NCBI GenBank assembly: GCA_963930655.1
Contig: OZ005619.1
Span: forward strand, 4,632,501-4,696,500
DNA: 64,000 nt
Reading direction: 5' to 3'
DNA from: Myrica gale
Lineage: Eukaryota; Streptophyta; Magnoliopsida; Fagales; Myricaceae
Part shown: one piece after another, positions 1-11,000 of the stretch
Position numbering within the stretch: the first letter of the stretch is position 1
Layout of the letters: each line of letters begins with the position of its first letter
Translations under genes and position numbers: made by a program
Notes under the pieces: model-generated
Told to the model about the DNA's origin: nothing
The model's database searches: none
What the model saw: only the letters and a program-made list of their open reading frames with translations

Positions 1-558
1 AGTTGAAGTTATTAAACAAAAATAAATTCTATTATTTAATAAGTTAGACTCTTTTTTAATGCATTACTTTGAATTGGATTTTTTTTCAGGGTCTTCAATT
101 TTTCTGTTTTGCAGCATATCTAACAAATTAAAGTAAATATTCCAATCATCTTTAATTCGTGGAATAATAATTCTTGCATGGACAATTCGAAGGTGGTGAT
201 TTTATTACTTCTTCAATTTTTTTTTTCTTTTTTTGTGATTTTATGGGGGTTTACTGCATATTAAATTACAAAAATGTTTCTATATATACTCTCAATTGAT
301 ATTAAAAAAAAAAAGTTTGTAAAAAACGAATATACCATACTAGTTCCAAGAAGACCTACGTTGACGCGGTAATATTAGTCTAATAAAATTCTCCTAATAG
401 AAGACCCTTCACGCAAAAACGGTAGGTAAGCAACCACAAAACTGCAGGCTCTGTGATGCACACTTTACCACTCTAAGCCAAGCATCTGTACAAGCAAAAA
501 ACAAATTGTTGTATATGTGTATTAAAATTTTGGGAAGATTAAAATTATAGGATATTAA
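1..558. other. AT-rich intergenic DNA, no gene seen
   Basis: No open frame with a recognisable domain, no RNA gene and no clear repeat boundary were seen here. The sequence is AT-rich with poly-A/T runs. Confidence 0.6.
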
Positions 559-902
559 GGGAATGTTTGAGGGTGAAAATTTTGGGTATTGGAATTGATA
601 AAATATTATAAAGTAAAGATATGTTACGAGAGTTAGTGAAAAAGTGAAGAGAGAAGATTTTTAATAAATATTATAATAATAAAAAATTATATGATGAATT
701 TTTTTATTATTAAAGTTAAATTTTTGGATCTAACTTATTAGGGCTAAAACAAAATTAAATTTAGTAAAAATTTGAAGAGAAAAATAATTTTTAATATTTA
801 TTATTATAAAAAATAATGATTTAATTAAAAAATAAATTATATTAAAATTTTAAGAGGTTTAAAATTTTAAGATATATAAAATTTTAGTGCGTAACCAAAC
901 CT
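559..902. repeat. MITE, hAT-like terminal repeats (family B)
   Basis: The left end reads GGGAATGTTTGAGGGTGAAA and the right end, in reverse complement, GGTTTGGTTACGCACTAAAA, both running into AAATTTT. The body carries the block AATATTATAAAGTAAA found in sibling copies near 33.6 and 59.5 kb. There is no coding capacity. This is inferred to be a non-autonomous DNA-transposon derivative; the ends are approximate. Confidence 0.5.
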
Positions 903-1111
903 GACACTTCCTCAGTGTGTCTGAAGCTTACCTGGGTACACGTTGGGCCCTGCGTCTAAGGGGCGGACTTAGGCTTCACCCATATAAAAAAAATAAAAAA
1001 CAAATTTTGAACTGATGTTCCAGGCGATGGGGCGGCTTGGTAGCTGTGTAGTTCCGCCGCCCCTGCCTATTCTACTAGTTGTAGGTAAAACAAAAAAAAA
1101 TCTTCTTTGCC

Positions 1112-1278
1112 TTTGTTCAAACCATGGGCTGCTGTCCCTGGGGCTGTGGAATATGGCTGAGAGCACAAGGATGCCAATTATAGCACACGAGAACATAATC
1201 TCAGCTTTGGCACAGTTACCTGCTACCGGAATGGTTGCATCTGCAAGTAATGACAACTCCGTGAAGCTCTGTAAATGA
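1112..1278 (+). pseudogene. LEUNIG/LEUNIG_HOMOLOG-like WD40 C-terminal fragment
   Basis: A short open frame ends with a segment read as LWNMAESTRMPIIAHENI, then ISALAQLPATGMVASASN and DNSVKLCK, followed by a TGA stop. Established: this matches the final WD40 repeat of the plant corepressors LEUNIG and LEUNIG_HOMOLOG, whose C-terminus normally ends in VKLWK. Here the last Trp is Cys. The residues before LWNM have diverged, no upstream WD repeats are present, and no splice acceptor was identified. It therefore looks like a detached last-exon fragment or a 5'-truncated retrocopy, not a working gene. The first residue of the homology is uncertain. An unrelated WD40 protein with the same ending is the alternative. 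Confidence 0.45.
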
Positions 1279-1844
1279 TTTTAGTTGTTTATGGTAGCAT
1301 CAGATGGTTTGGAGCTTTTGGCGTTCAGTTTCAGTCCATGCGAGTCTTGAGGAAAAGAAGTAGGGGGTGTTTAGACCATGTTTGTAATAATTTCAGTTGT
1401 TGCATTTTTCGAACATGTTAGTGCTAATTTGTCTTTTATCTTTTTATATCTAATTGTAATTGTAAAGGGTAGTTATTGATTTCAAATTAGAAATTCTAAT
1501 TTGTCTTTTTCATTTTAATTATTTGAAATGTTTAAGTAGTGAAAGTCCCTAGTTTAGTTAATGAATTTACTATGGGGATTACATTCTATACTTTAGATTT
1601 ATAGTGACCACTTCTTTTCGTAGCAAATGATTTTAGTGAACACATGTTCGGTTGGCAAATAGTTTTTGACAATCATATTGGTATCTTTAGTGACAATATA
1701 AACAAGCCGTCTATAATAGGTCAGTTTGAAGTTCAAAAAGGGTCGGTAGGCATTTTAACTGACGTGTCATCACTTAGGCTGTCGGATCTTCATCTTTAAA
1801 TTTGTACTATTGTTCACAGCACAAACCGAAATAAAACCTCTAAG
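1279..1844. other. intergenic, no gene seen
   Basis: This follows the WD40 fragment and may include its old 3' UTR. No domain, RNA gene or bounded repeat was recognised. Confidence 0.5.
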
Positions 1845-2762
1845 CAGTGGCGGACCGAAAGGGTGGCAAGGGGGGGCGCTTGCCACCCCTTAGATCTGTA
1901 ATATATATATTTATATATATATATAAGTGTTTGTCCCCAGCCAGGCCTGCCCCCTTGGCCCATCCCAGCCCGCCCCCCCCTCTCGCTCTCTTGTGCGCGT
2001 GTATGTGTTTTTGTTTGTATGTTAGCTCTTTGTTACCTTGCACATTTTCACTTGCAGTTTAACTACTCGGTGAATTTCCACAGATAATAATTTCAAATGT
2101 CGCTTTTGGTCTCTTGAATTCTTCGTACGCTATTGCAACGTCAAACTTATTCGAATTAGATCTCTTGCTAGTTGCTATATATTAGAATATAGAAGTCCCT
2201 AAGCATTTTTGAAGATGTTCTTGCCTCTTATCTTAGATTTTTTTATCTTTAAATTTGATAAAATCTTGTTCTAAAATACTAGACCATTCAATCCGATTAT
2301 ATTGTTTGGACCAGTGACCACGCTGACATTGTTGTTGATTTATTTAATTTTTTATATTTAAGATTATATTGCAATCTGCTCAAATTTTCTTTGCATAGCA
2401 TGTCTTGATCCAAGAAACTCGTTCTCAGCATTTGATCATGCTAAGTTGCTTCAAGAGGGAAATCTTTGAAACTATTGAGAACGAAACATGATAATATACA
2501 TCGAGAGGGAAACCTTTGAAACTATTGAGAACGGAACTATTTTGCAACATTTCAGAATATGCAGAACTGTAGGATTTAATTGCCACCTCGTAGTCTCATC
2601 AAATAGTACGTACATGTATTTTAATATTTTTAATGCTTATAGTCCTTCATTTTCAATATTTTAATTCTAAGACACATTTTGCATTACGTAGGAAAAAATT
2701 TTGAGATGTCATTTCGCCTTAAGAGTTTACCCCCCTCCACTTGAGTCTTGGTTCCGCCACCG
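1845..2762. mobile_element. Non-autonomous hAT-like DNA transposon, 918 bp
   Basis: The left end is CAGTGGCGGACCGAAAG and the right end reads TTGGTTCCGCCACCG, giving inverted CGGTGGCGGA/CAGTGGCGGA termini. It is flanked by 8-bp direct repeats CCTCTAAG (1837-1844) and GCTCTAAG (2763-2770), differing at one base. An 8-bp target duplication is characteristic of hAT elements. Short open frames near 1.85-2.06 kb sit on low-complexity C-rich and AT-rich sequence and are not supported as genes. No transposase motif was seen. Confidence 0.7.
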
Positions 2763-3621
2763 GCTCTAAGGAGGGTTAGTGCCACATATAACAAAAAAAA
2801 AATCAAGCAAACGCTAAAAACTAGAAATTGTCCACTCAACTAAATTTGATGACGGCCTAATGAACAAAGTGTACCTCATTTCATTTGCACCGCTTGAAAC
2901 ATGAACTGCCTTCTAATCGACAACAAATATCATGAATCTCCTTCACGGACCAAGTATTGGACCAAAGCAATACGCCAATCCCCTGGCGGCGGCCAACTTT
3001 GACTAGCCTGCACGACAGTCTCATAATCACCTTTCAATAACACGTGCTGGTAACTCTGATCCCATGCCAACTTCACACCCAATAATTATTTTGTCGTCGA
3101 AAATTATTCTAAGAACGATGTGACAGGCACCCTTCAACTATTTGCATATTCTGTTATTAAACCTGACACATTACATTTCAAACTTTTAATTATTTCATAA
3201 TTTAAACATATTATAATTCAACTTTTACTAAAATATTTCACATAAATATATGGGTCTTCGATTCATGAATCGGCTGCCGATGGATGTTAACCAATAATTG
3301 CAGAAGAAAAGTGTGAAATAGTGTTGAAACTCTGAAGAAAGAGAAGTCCAAAAAACAAAACCAGAAACAACGTAAACCCACCAATTATAAAATAAGTTCC
3401 TGGAAGAAGGAATAACATTTTAAATATATAAAAGAAGATATTTCGCTGTCCAGTACGGATATCAAATGGAGAGTATCTTTAGCCATTAGCAGACAAGCAG
3501 TTACGAAGCTGCCGAAGGCGTAAAAGAGCAAACTGGTGTCAGTGTCCTCTTTGCCTGAAAGAGCAAACCGTCCTGCCATACTGGAAACCTGGTTCTCCAA
3601 ATCTTTTCGTCAACAGAAGTC
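2763..3621. other. NLR copy 1 upstream region
   Basis: There is no gene here. The part from about 3,080 to 3,600 is the 5' flank of the NLR. Blocks of it recur at 26.69-26.94 kb, including GGAATAACATTTTAAATATA and GAAGGCGTAAAAGAGC. No reliable TATA box was assigned. Confidence 0.6.
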
Positions 3622-6600
3622 ATGGGGGAGGTCTTTCTGACGGCGTTCGTTCAGGTGCTGTTCGATACGTTGTCCTCCCCGGAGTTTCTCAGCTTGGTGT
3701 CCCGGGGGTTTCACAGCTTGGTGTTCCGGGAGGGAATCCGCGAAAAGCTGGAAAACTGGAGGCAAACAATGTCTGCAATCTAGTTGGTCCTCCATGACGC
3801 GGAGGAGAAGCAAATTACGGACATGGCTGTGAAAATCTGGCTCGATGATCTCAGAGATTTGTCTTACGATCTGGAGGACTTACTTGACGACTTTGCCATT
3901 GAAGTTTTGCAGCGCAAGTTCAAGGCAGAGTATCAGGCTAGCACAAGTAAGGTGAGAAGCTTGATCCCTGCTCCTTTGAGTGGTTTTAGTCTCCATGCTA
4001 TGAAGTATGAACTTAGGATGGACTCCAAGATAAACAGTTTTACTGGCCGGCTAAAACAAATTTGTGAAAGAAAAGACACATTCGGGTTCAAAGATGGTCC
4101 GCTGTCTAGAAGGACATGGCGAAGGCCATCTAGCACATGTGTGCCATATGGACCTGCCATTGGAAGGGATGGAGATAGAGAGAACATACTTGAACTCCTT
4201 TTAAGGGAAGAACCAACCGATGCCAATTTTCATGTAGTTTCTATAACTGGCATGGCAGGGGTGGGAAAAACGACACTTGCTCGGCTTGTGTTCAATGATG
4301 ATTCAGTTGAACATTTCGATCTAAAAGCCTGGGTCTGTGTGTCTGACGACTTCGATGTTTCTAGAATAACCAAAGCGATTCTTGAATCAATCACTACGCA
4401 CCCTTGTGATCTGAAGGAATTAAACGATGTTCAGGTAAAGCTGGCATATGAACTAGAGGGCAAAAAGTTCTTATTTGTTTTAGACGATCTCTGGAATGAG
4501 GATTACGGACTGTGGGAAGCACTGCAACCCCCATTCAGGGCTGGAGCACCGGGGAGTAAAATACTCGTCACCACACGCAATACGAACGTTGGAAAGATGA
4601 TGGGAGCAGCTGAGTCTCACAATCTGGAGTTCTTATCAGAAGAAGATTGTTGGGAAATATTTACGCAGCATGCCTTGATGAATGGAAGTAGTGATACATC
4701 TGCAGATTTGGGAATAATTCGTAAGAAAATCGTTGAAAGGTGCAGTGGCTTGCCTTTGGCAGCAAGGACTCTTGGTGCCCTTTTACGAGGTAAAGGGCTA
4801 GAAGAGTGTGAAGATATACTGAGCAGTAACATGTGGAGTTCACCCGACAAGGAAACTGACATTTTGCCCGTGTTAAGATTGAGCTACCACCATCTTCCTC
4901 ATCATCTGAAGAGGTGCTTTGCCTATTGTTCAGTATTCCCAAAGGATTATGAGTTTGAGGAGAAGCAGTTGATCCTGTTGTGGATGGCGGAAGGTCTGAT
5001 ACATCAAGGAGAAAGGAGCAGATCGATGGAAGATCTAGGCGCAGAGTATTTTAGTGATCTACTGTCAAGGTCACTTTTCCAGGAATCGACCAGTGATAAA
5101 TCCAAATTCGTGATGCATGATCTCACGAGTGACCTGTCTCGGTGGGCTGCTGGAACAATCTACTATAGGTTGGGATCTAACTTGGGGCATGAGGAGCGGT
5201 GGAAAATTTCAAGAAAAGCTCGCCATTTATCTTATGTTGTTAGCAGATATGATGGCAATGAGAAGTTTGAGACAATATCTGACTTTGAGCATCTGCGGAC
5301 CTTCCTACCACTAATTCCACGACATCTTGGGTACTGTTACATGTCTTGTTACATAATTTTCCATTTGCTGCCTAAATTACGAAGCCTGCGGGTGCTTTCT
5401 CTGAGTGGGTACCGAATAACTGATCTACCAAGTTCTATTGGTGATCATCTCAAGCATCTACGATACCTTGACCTTTCATGCACGCACCTCAGAAGATTGC
5501 CCGATTCAATAGGTTCTCTCTACAATTTGCAAACATTATTATTAAACGATTGTCCTTTTCTGAAGAGCTTGCCTGCAGAATTTTGTTACCTCATCAACTT
5601 GCGTCATTTGAATACTTCTGGATCATTATTGGAAGGAATGCCTTCAGGAATAAGTCGTTTGAGTAGTCTCCAAACAATGAGCGATTTCGTTGTGGGCAAA
5701 GGCAGTTTCTCCGGACTAGGAGAGCTAGGGCCCTTATTACATCTTCAAGGAACACTCTGCATTTCAAAGTTGGAGAATGTGCTTGAAGCCCAAGACGCAA
5801 GAGATGCTAACTTAACTAATAAGCAAGGGCTTCTTGAACTTATGATGGAATGGAGTTCCGGTTTTGCTGAAGCTCAGGATGGACAAATCCAGCTGGAAGT
5901 GCTCAAGATGCTAAAGCCCTTTCTCAAAGATCTTCTCATCAAAGGAATGACTAGGGTGGAAAGTATTGGCCCAGAGTTTTATAGCGGAAGTAGCCCGAGA
6001 CCTTTTCAATCCCTGGAGACTCTACGTTTTGAGAATATGCCGACATGGGAAGACTGGATTCCTCCCAGGGGCGATCAATTTGCTAGTCTGCGCGAACTTT
6101 TAATCATAAAATGCCCCCAACTCGTGGGGCAATTGCCAAACCATCTTCCAAAGGTAAGAAAGGTTGTGATTCAGGGATGTGGGAACCTGATGGTTTCAGT
6201 TTTGAACTGCCCAAGACTCAGCACGTTGGTAGTTGAGAGATGCAAAATAATGGACTGTGGAAATCCAGTTGACTTCGGCTCACCAAACTCGATCGTTCTT
6301 TCCAAAATTTCAGAGTTCAGTTTCGAAACAGCAAGATTAATGCGCGGCCTGAGCAAAGTGGAATATTTGAAGATTGTTGGTTGTCATGAGCTCACAACTT
6401 TGTGGGAAAAGATACCTCTGGGGCTGCAGAGTTTCAGATTTCTGAGAGAGCTGTATATTGATGACTGCCCAACACTAGTTTCCTTTCCACCGTCTGGTTT
6501 TGCCTCTACGTTAAAAGTAATTCGAATACGAAACTGCAATCGCCTGAAGTCATTACTTCCCTGGGGAATGATGCTCAGTAGCAATGATACATGTCTTGAG

Positions 6601-7722
6601 CAGTTGTTTGTCGCTCATTGTGATGCTATGAAGTGCTTTGCGACAGGACAACTACCACTGACACTAAAACGGCTCGAGGTCTCTCATTGTAAGAATCTGC
6701 AGTGTTTGCTAGACGAGGGAGAGGGTCCTTCTTCAGTGTTGCCTCATGAGGACAACTGCAGTATAACAACTCTTCTTCAGCACTTGGACATCAAATCGTG
6801 TCCATCTCTCAAGTCCTTGTCTTCAAGCGGCGAGTTACCTGCCACGCTTACGCACCTCCTTATTGGGGAATGCACTGAGCTGGTACGCTTATCATCAAGC
6901 GGCAATTTGCCGACAGCACTTCAACATCTCGAGATTCATTCTAGTCCAATGCTGGACTTGATAGCAGAGTGGTTGCACCATAACACATCTCTTGAATGCA
7001 TGAAGATTTTTAATTGCCGCAGCCTGAAATCCTTACCGCAGGGCCTACACAAGCTCCGCCAACTTCGTCAGATTCAAATTTATAGGTGTCCAAATATTTC
7101 CTCCTTTCCTGAAGAAGGGTTGCCCACGGACCTGAGAGTTCTTCGCCTCTACAATTGCAAGAAGCTCACGGCCTTACCTAACTGCATGAACAGTCTCACT
7201 TCTCTTCGAGAACTGGAAATAAGATGTTGCCCGGAAATTCAGTCCTTTTCGGAAGGGGGTTTACCCACCAACCTGAAAACACTAGTGTTGGAGGACCTGA
7301 AGATCTATAGGACAATGTTTGAGTGGGGGTTGCAACGACTCACCTCTTTGGTCAAACTCTCCATTCAGGGTGGATATCCAGATCTTGTCTCTTTTCCGGT
7401 GGACAAGAAGAATGGGACGATGATGCTTCCAACCTCTCTCTCAATTCTTTCCATTGGGCATTTTCCAAACCTGGAATCCCTGTCCTCCAAGGGCTTTGAG
7501 AGCCTCACATTTCTGAACCAACTGAAGCTCTCTAGTTGCCCTAAGATCATATCGCTACCAAAGGAGGGCCTGCCTCCCTCACTTCTGCAACTCGATATCA
7601 ATGGTTGTCCTTTGCTAAGTGAACTGTGCAAGAAAGATAGACAAGAGTTGTGGTCCAAGATAGCCCACATACCTTGCGTTGTAATTGACAACAGATTCAT
7701 GCACGACACACAGCAGAATTAG
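3622..7722 (+). pseudogene. RPPL1: CC-NB-ARC-LRR resistance protein (RPP13-like protein 1 type), copy 1, broken
   Basis: This is an intracellular immune receptor of the CNL class: a coiled-coil Rx_N domain, an NB-ARC ATPase switch and leucine-rich repeats for effector sensing. The ATG at 3622 begins MGEVFLTAFVQVLFDTL, aligned with copy 2 at 36 kb. An in-frame TAG at 3781-3783 stops translation after 53 codons; copy 2 reads on with Leu-Val at this place. The rest of the frame is open to 7722. Numbered from 3622, the P-loop GMAGVGKTT is near residue 210, then FVLDDLW (kinase 2), GLPLAAR, CFAYCSVFPKDYEF and MHD near 498. The LRRs lack 50 residues that copy 2 has. A 24-bp tandem repeat lies in the N-terminal helix region. 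Reinitiation at the ATG at 3823 would keep the EDVID-like YDLEDLLDDFA but lose the first CC helices. Single exon. Probably a pseudogene, possibly an N-truncated receptor. Confidence 0.9.
3691..3738 (+). repeat. 24-bp in-frame tandem duplication in NLR copy 1
   Basis: AGCTTGGTGT(C/T)CCGGG recurs with a 24-bp period at 3691 and 3715. It adds eight codons, giving SLVSRGFH followed by SLVFREG. Copy 2 has a single SLVFRDG. The event lies upstream of the premature stop. Confidence 0.8.
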
Positions 7723-8485
7723 TTTTGTTCTGGGAAAGAGTTTTCAACTGATATATATATATTTTTTTTTAAGCTCAATTGATATATTTTATTTTCATCT
7801 ATTTAAGTCTTGTTTTGGTACTGCAAAGTGCAAAGTCATATGCTTCAATATGGAGAGATTATGTCTTTTGATGTTCTCATAGATTACAAAATAGACTATA
7901 AATATTCATGTAACTCTTATGTTTTTATTAAGTGAGTGGAATAATGTTTTTATTGTAGTATTTTAATTTTCTCTCCATTCATCTTCATAGGTAAAGTATT
8001 GAAGTGGTGTTGGAGCGTCCATTTCCACATCTCCTTTTCATTTCCCTCTCCTTCCAAAAGATAATTTGGATAACAATTTGTTACTTGAAGGTGTTGCTTG
8101 GATCCATGAGACACTTAATATATCTATAAGGCTGGAGTTTTAGTAACTTAATTTGTGAAGGCTTTTGTGATCCATTGTCTAATATTCTCTTAATATTGCA
8201 GGAGTGTATTTTTCTCCAAAACAAAATTGAGCACACCTAAATTAAAAGAGTTAGAGATTAGAGGGAAAACTGGAAACCGAAAAAAAAAACAGAGCTCTTT
8301 GTGCAAGCCGATCGTTAAAGAGGACCGAAGAGAATATGCTGACGAAAACTCGGAGGGCTGGCGGTTACAACTTTGGTTTCTATAGTTTTTCTTTTGGGGA
8401 GAAACCGGCAATTTTCTTTTATGCTGGGGGGCAATTTCTCCGGGGCAGATGTTTTGGCCGTTCATGTTTGTTTAGTTTTTTTTCA
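7723..8485. other. NLR copy 1 3' flank, no gene
   Basis: The AT-rich sequence after the stop shares short stretches with the 3' flank of copy 2, for example AAGTCTTGTTTTGG at about 7,806 and 40,272, so the tandem duplication extends past the coding region. Nothing else was recognised. Confidence 0.5.
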
Positions 8486-8717
8486 GGGATAAATGCAAAA
8501 TTGATCTATGTGCTATACGCAAAAATCGATTTAGTCTCTGTGATATGAAAAGCATCGATTTAGTCCCTGTGATTTCAGAAAGTGATAAAATCAGTCCCTG
8601 ATGGAGGACCAATAACAAACGAAAATAAAATCACATGGACTAAATCGATGTTTTTCATATTACAGGGACTAAATCGATTTTTGCGTATAGCACAGGGACT
8701 GATTTTGCATTTATCCC
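8486..8717. mobile_element. Fold-back MITE with long terminal inverted repeats, 232 bp
   Basis: The ends GGGATAAATGCAAAAT and ATTTTGCATTTATCCC are mirror images. The inverted similarity runs inward about 90-100 bp per arm, including CTATACGCAAAAATCGATTT and ATCGATTTAGTCC on both arms, leaving only a short spacer. It is flanked by T-runs, so the target duplication cannot be read exactly. There is no coding capacity. It resembles Mutator-type non-autonomous elements with long inverted repeats. Confidence 0.8.
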
Positions 8718-9765
8718 TTTTTTTATAAACAATATTTCATGACTGAAGCAAAAGTAGAGCTACAACAATAAAAAGAACCGTGCAATAAAAACAAAAGAAA
8801 GAGAGTTGAGGGGGTCCGCACCCGAATACACCCACGGAAAATCTACAGACAACTTTAAAAAGCGGGGAACACTACCCTCAAAACGAGAGGAGGCTGGCCG
8901 TTTTTCGTCTTACTTTTGTTGTTTTCATTTTCTCAGTTGGGGGACCTCCCCCATCCCGCAACCTGTGTGGTTGCAGGACCACCACCAGGGGTGGACCCCC
9001 CTCCCTCTAACCGCCCAAAATAGGTGGAGGGAGGAAATTCTTCCTCCTTCCCTAGCGGCCAGAGGTGGAGGGAATCCCTCTTCCACCGTGAATGGATCGG
9101 AGGTCCTCGATCTTTTTGTTTTTGTTTTTAAATTAATTACTTTTTTTATTAATTTTAGATTAATTTTATTTTTAAAAATATTTATATATTTATTTTAATT
9201 AAACATGCACATTACAATTGGTTGAGATGTATTTTCCATTAAACAAGTCTAACGTCGTTGGATCGAGTGAGTTTTAATATCAAAATGACAAACCTAATAA
9301 GCGTTTTTTTAAATTTTTCAAAATCCTGTAAGTTTTTTAAAATTTTATGTGATTTGTAAATTTTCTATTTTAAAACGCAATCTCCTTTCTTATCACCCAA
9401 TCTCTTTTCTTACATATTTTTCTCTCAGACATTTTGCTTTGTTCTGTTTTCTTTTTGGGCGACACCCATTGTTCTCTAGTAAAAAGAGGTGCTCTTCTCC
9501 AAAGAAGAGCACTCTAGGATCGCGTGGAGCAAAGGGACAGAGGGCGATTTTGTTTTCTTCGAATCTTTTTTTTTAATGCATTCGTTTAGTTTTGTTTGAT
9601 ATCTCAATTTTCTGTTGATTTTCATTTCTTATAATTTCTATTTTGTATTGCAATTTATAGAATTGGAGTTATTTTTTATGCTTAATCTTGATTTGTTGTT
9701 GACAATAAGGCGCAATTGATACTTGCATTTAATATAAGACTTCAGTGGCTTCTTTTCAAAGTCTA
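8718..9765. other. intergenic, low-complexity and GC-rich island, no gene recognised
   Basis: A purine-rich and C-rich patch at about 8,810-9,110 encodes an open frame of 130 residues with no recognised domain and a low-complexity tail. It is followed by AT-rich DNA. I would not call a gene here. Confidence 0.5.
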
Positions 9766-11000
9766 TGTGGGACACGATTTAGACCTTAAACTTACCTAGA
9801 TGGGTGAATAGTAAGTTAAAAACTTCAGCACAACCTATTTCACCCTAATGCGGAAAACCTTATACAAATTTTAGTACAAAGAATATTATTGAATCTGTCC
9901 AGATCTGGAAAATATCACACAACCCTATTAATGACAGAAATTCAATATATATAGTCAATTTAAACACTTCGAAGATTATTTAGACAATATCACAAACACT
10001 TGGAGTGCAGAAAATCTTTGATATAATCTTTTAAACCAAGATACACAACAAACCTACCAAGATTCGAAATTATATTATGCTAATCAATTAACAAGCAAAT
10101 ATATAAAGAAATTAAACGTAAACAATCACACAAACACGAGAGATTGTTTTCGAAGTGGAAAATCATTTGAAAGAACTCATTCAAAAAGGAAAAACCACTC
10201 TGAGCTCACCGCCGGTTAACCAATCCACTAAATGAGAGAAACACTTACAGTCGGTGACTTTATTTACCACAAAACCTTTGCTACTTAACAAATCTCGAAA
10301 GAAGCAATTCGAACGACACGCTTGAACCCGCACCAAGCAGTAGAATCCAAAACCTTTGAATCTCTCTCTCACTTTAATGAATCTTGAGCAAAGCAAACTT
10401 GCTTCAGGATGATTGGAACTCCAATCTACAAACACCGGAATTCCGATGTTTACCCACTGCCACAATGAGTTTTTTTTGTGGTGATTTCTTCAACAGCACA
10501 TCATAGAGGACAACCAAAATCTTGATTTTTCAAGTCTTCAAGAACAACCTCCTCTCAAGTCTTCACCAATCTCTCTCTAGGAGCCTTCAAATTGTTTTAG
10601 ATCTCTTTCTTTTCTATTTTTCGTAGAAGTCACTCTGTCTAGCTTGCAAAAAGAGCCTTTTAAATGACCAGGTAAACCAATGCTATAATTCACTTATTAA
10701 TTCTCTGCGTTTGGGCTTGAGCCTCAAGCTAGCTCCAAATTACAATGTGAATTCTTCAAACTCGCCTCAAGCTAGCCCAACCAGCACCTAACCACATTAA
10801 TAACTTTATAACTTCCAGATTTCTTCACATCTGAACTCTTTCATCCGTTAACCACTTTAACAACTTTATAACTTCCAGATTTCTTCACAACTATATCCTT
10901 TCCATTTAAACACAATTTCTTGATCAACCACATCCAAGACACGCTTTTTACAATATACATGTCACAGAATAAATTCAACATCTAACCTTATGAACTAACA
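9766..11000 (-). mobile_element. Copia-type LTR
   Basis: On the minus strand the block begins TGTTAGTTCATAAGG, directly after a polypurine tract (AACTCCCCCTTTGG on the plus strand from 11,001), and ends CCCACA. The TG...CA ends, the 1.2-kb length and the signature TATTCACCCATCTAGG near the end are typical of plant Copia LTRs. A similar LTR end lies at 57.2 kb. Treated as a fossil; no coding domains were read in it. Confidence 0.6.

Noticed and set aside
1840-2062. Small open frames on both strands
   Set aside because: They lie at the edge of a hAT-like element on AT-repeat and C-rich sequence.
3770-3790. Intron that would remove the NLR copy 1 stop codon
   Set aside because: Copy 2 is intronless here and no donor/acceptor pair around the stop would keep the frame and conserved residues.
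3784-7722. NLR copy 1 as an intact gene starting at 3784
   Set aside because: Position 3784 is TTG directly after a TAG. The homologous start is the ATG at 3622, so the gene is interrupted; the next in-frame ATG is at 3823.
8806-9198. 130-codon open frame as a gene
   Set aside because: Low-complexity composition, hydrophobic AT-driven tail, no domain or splice support.
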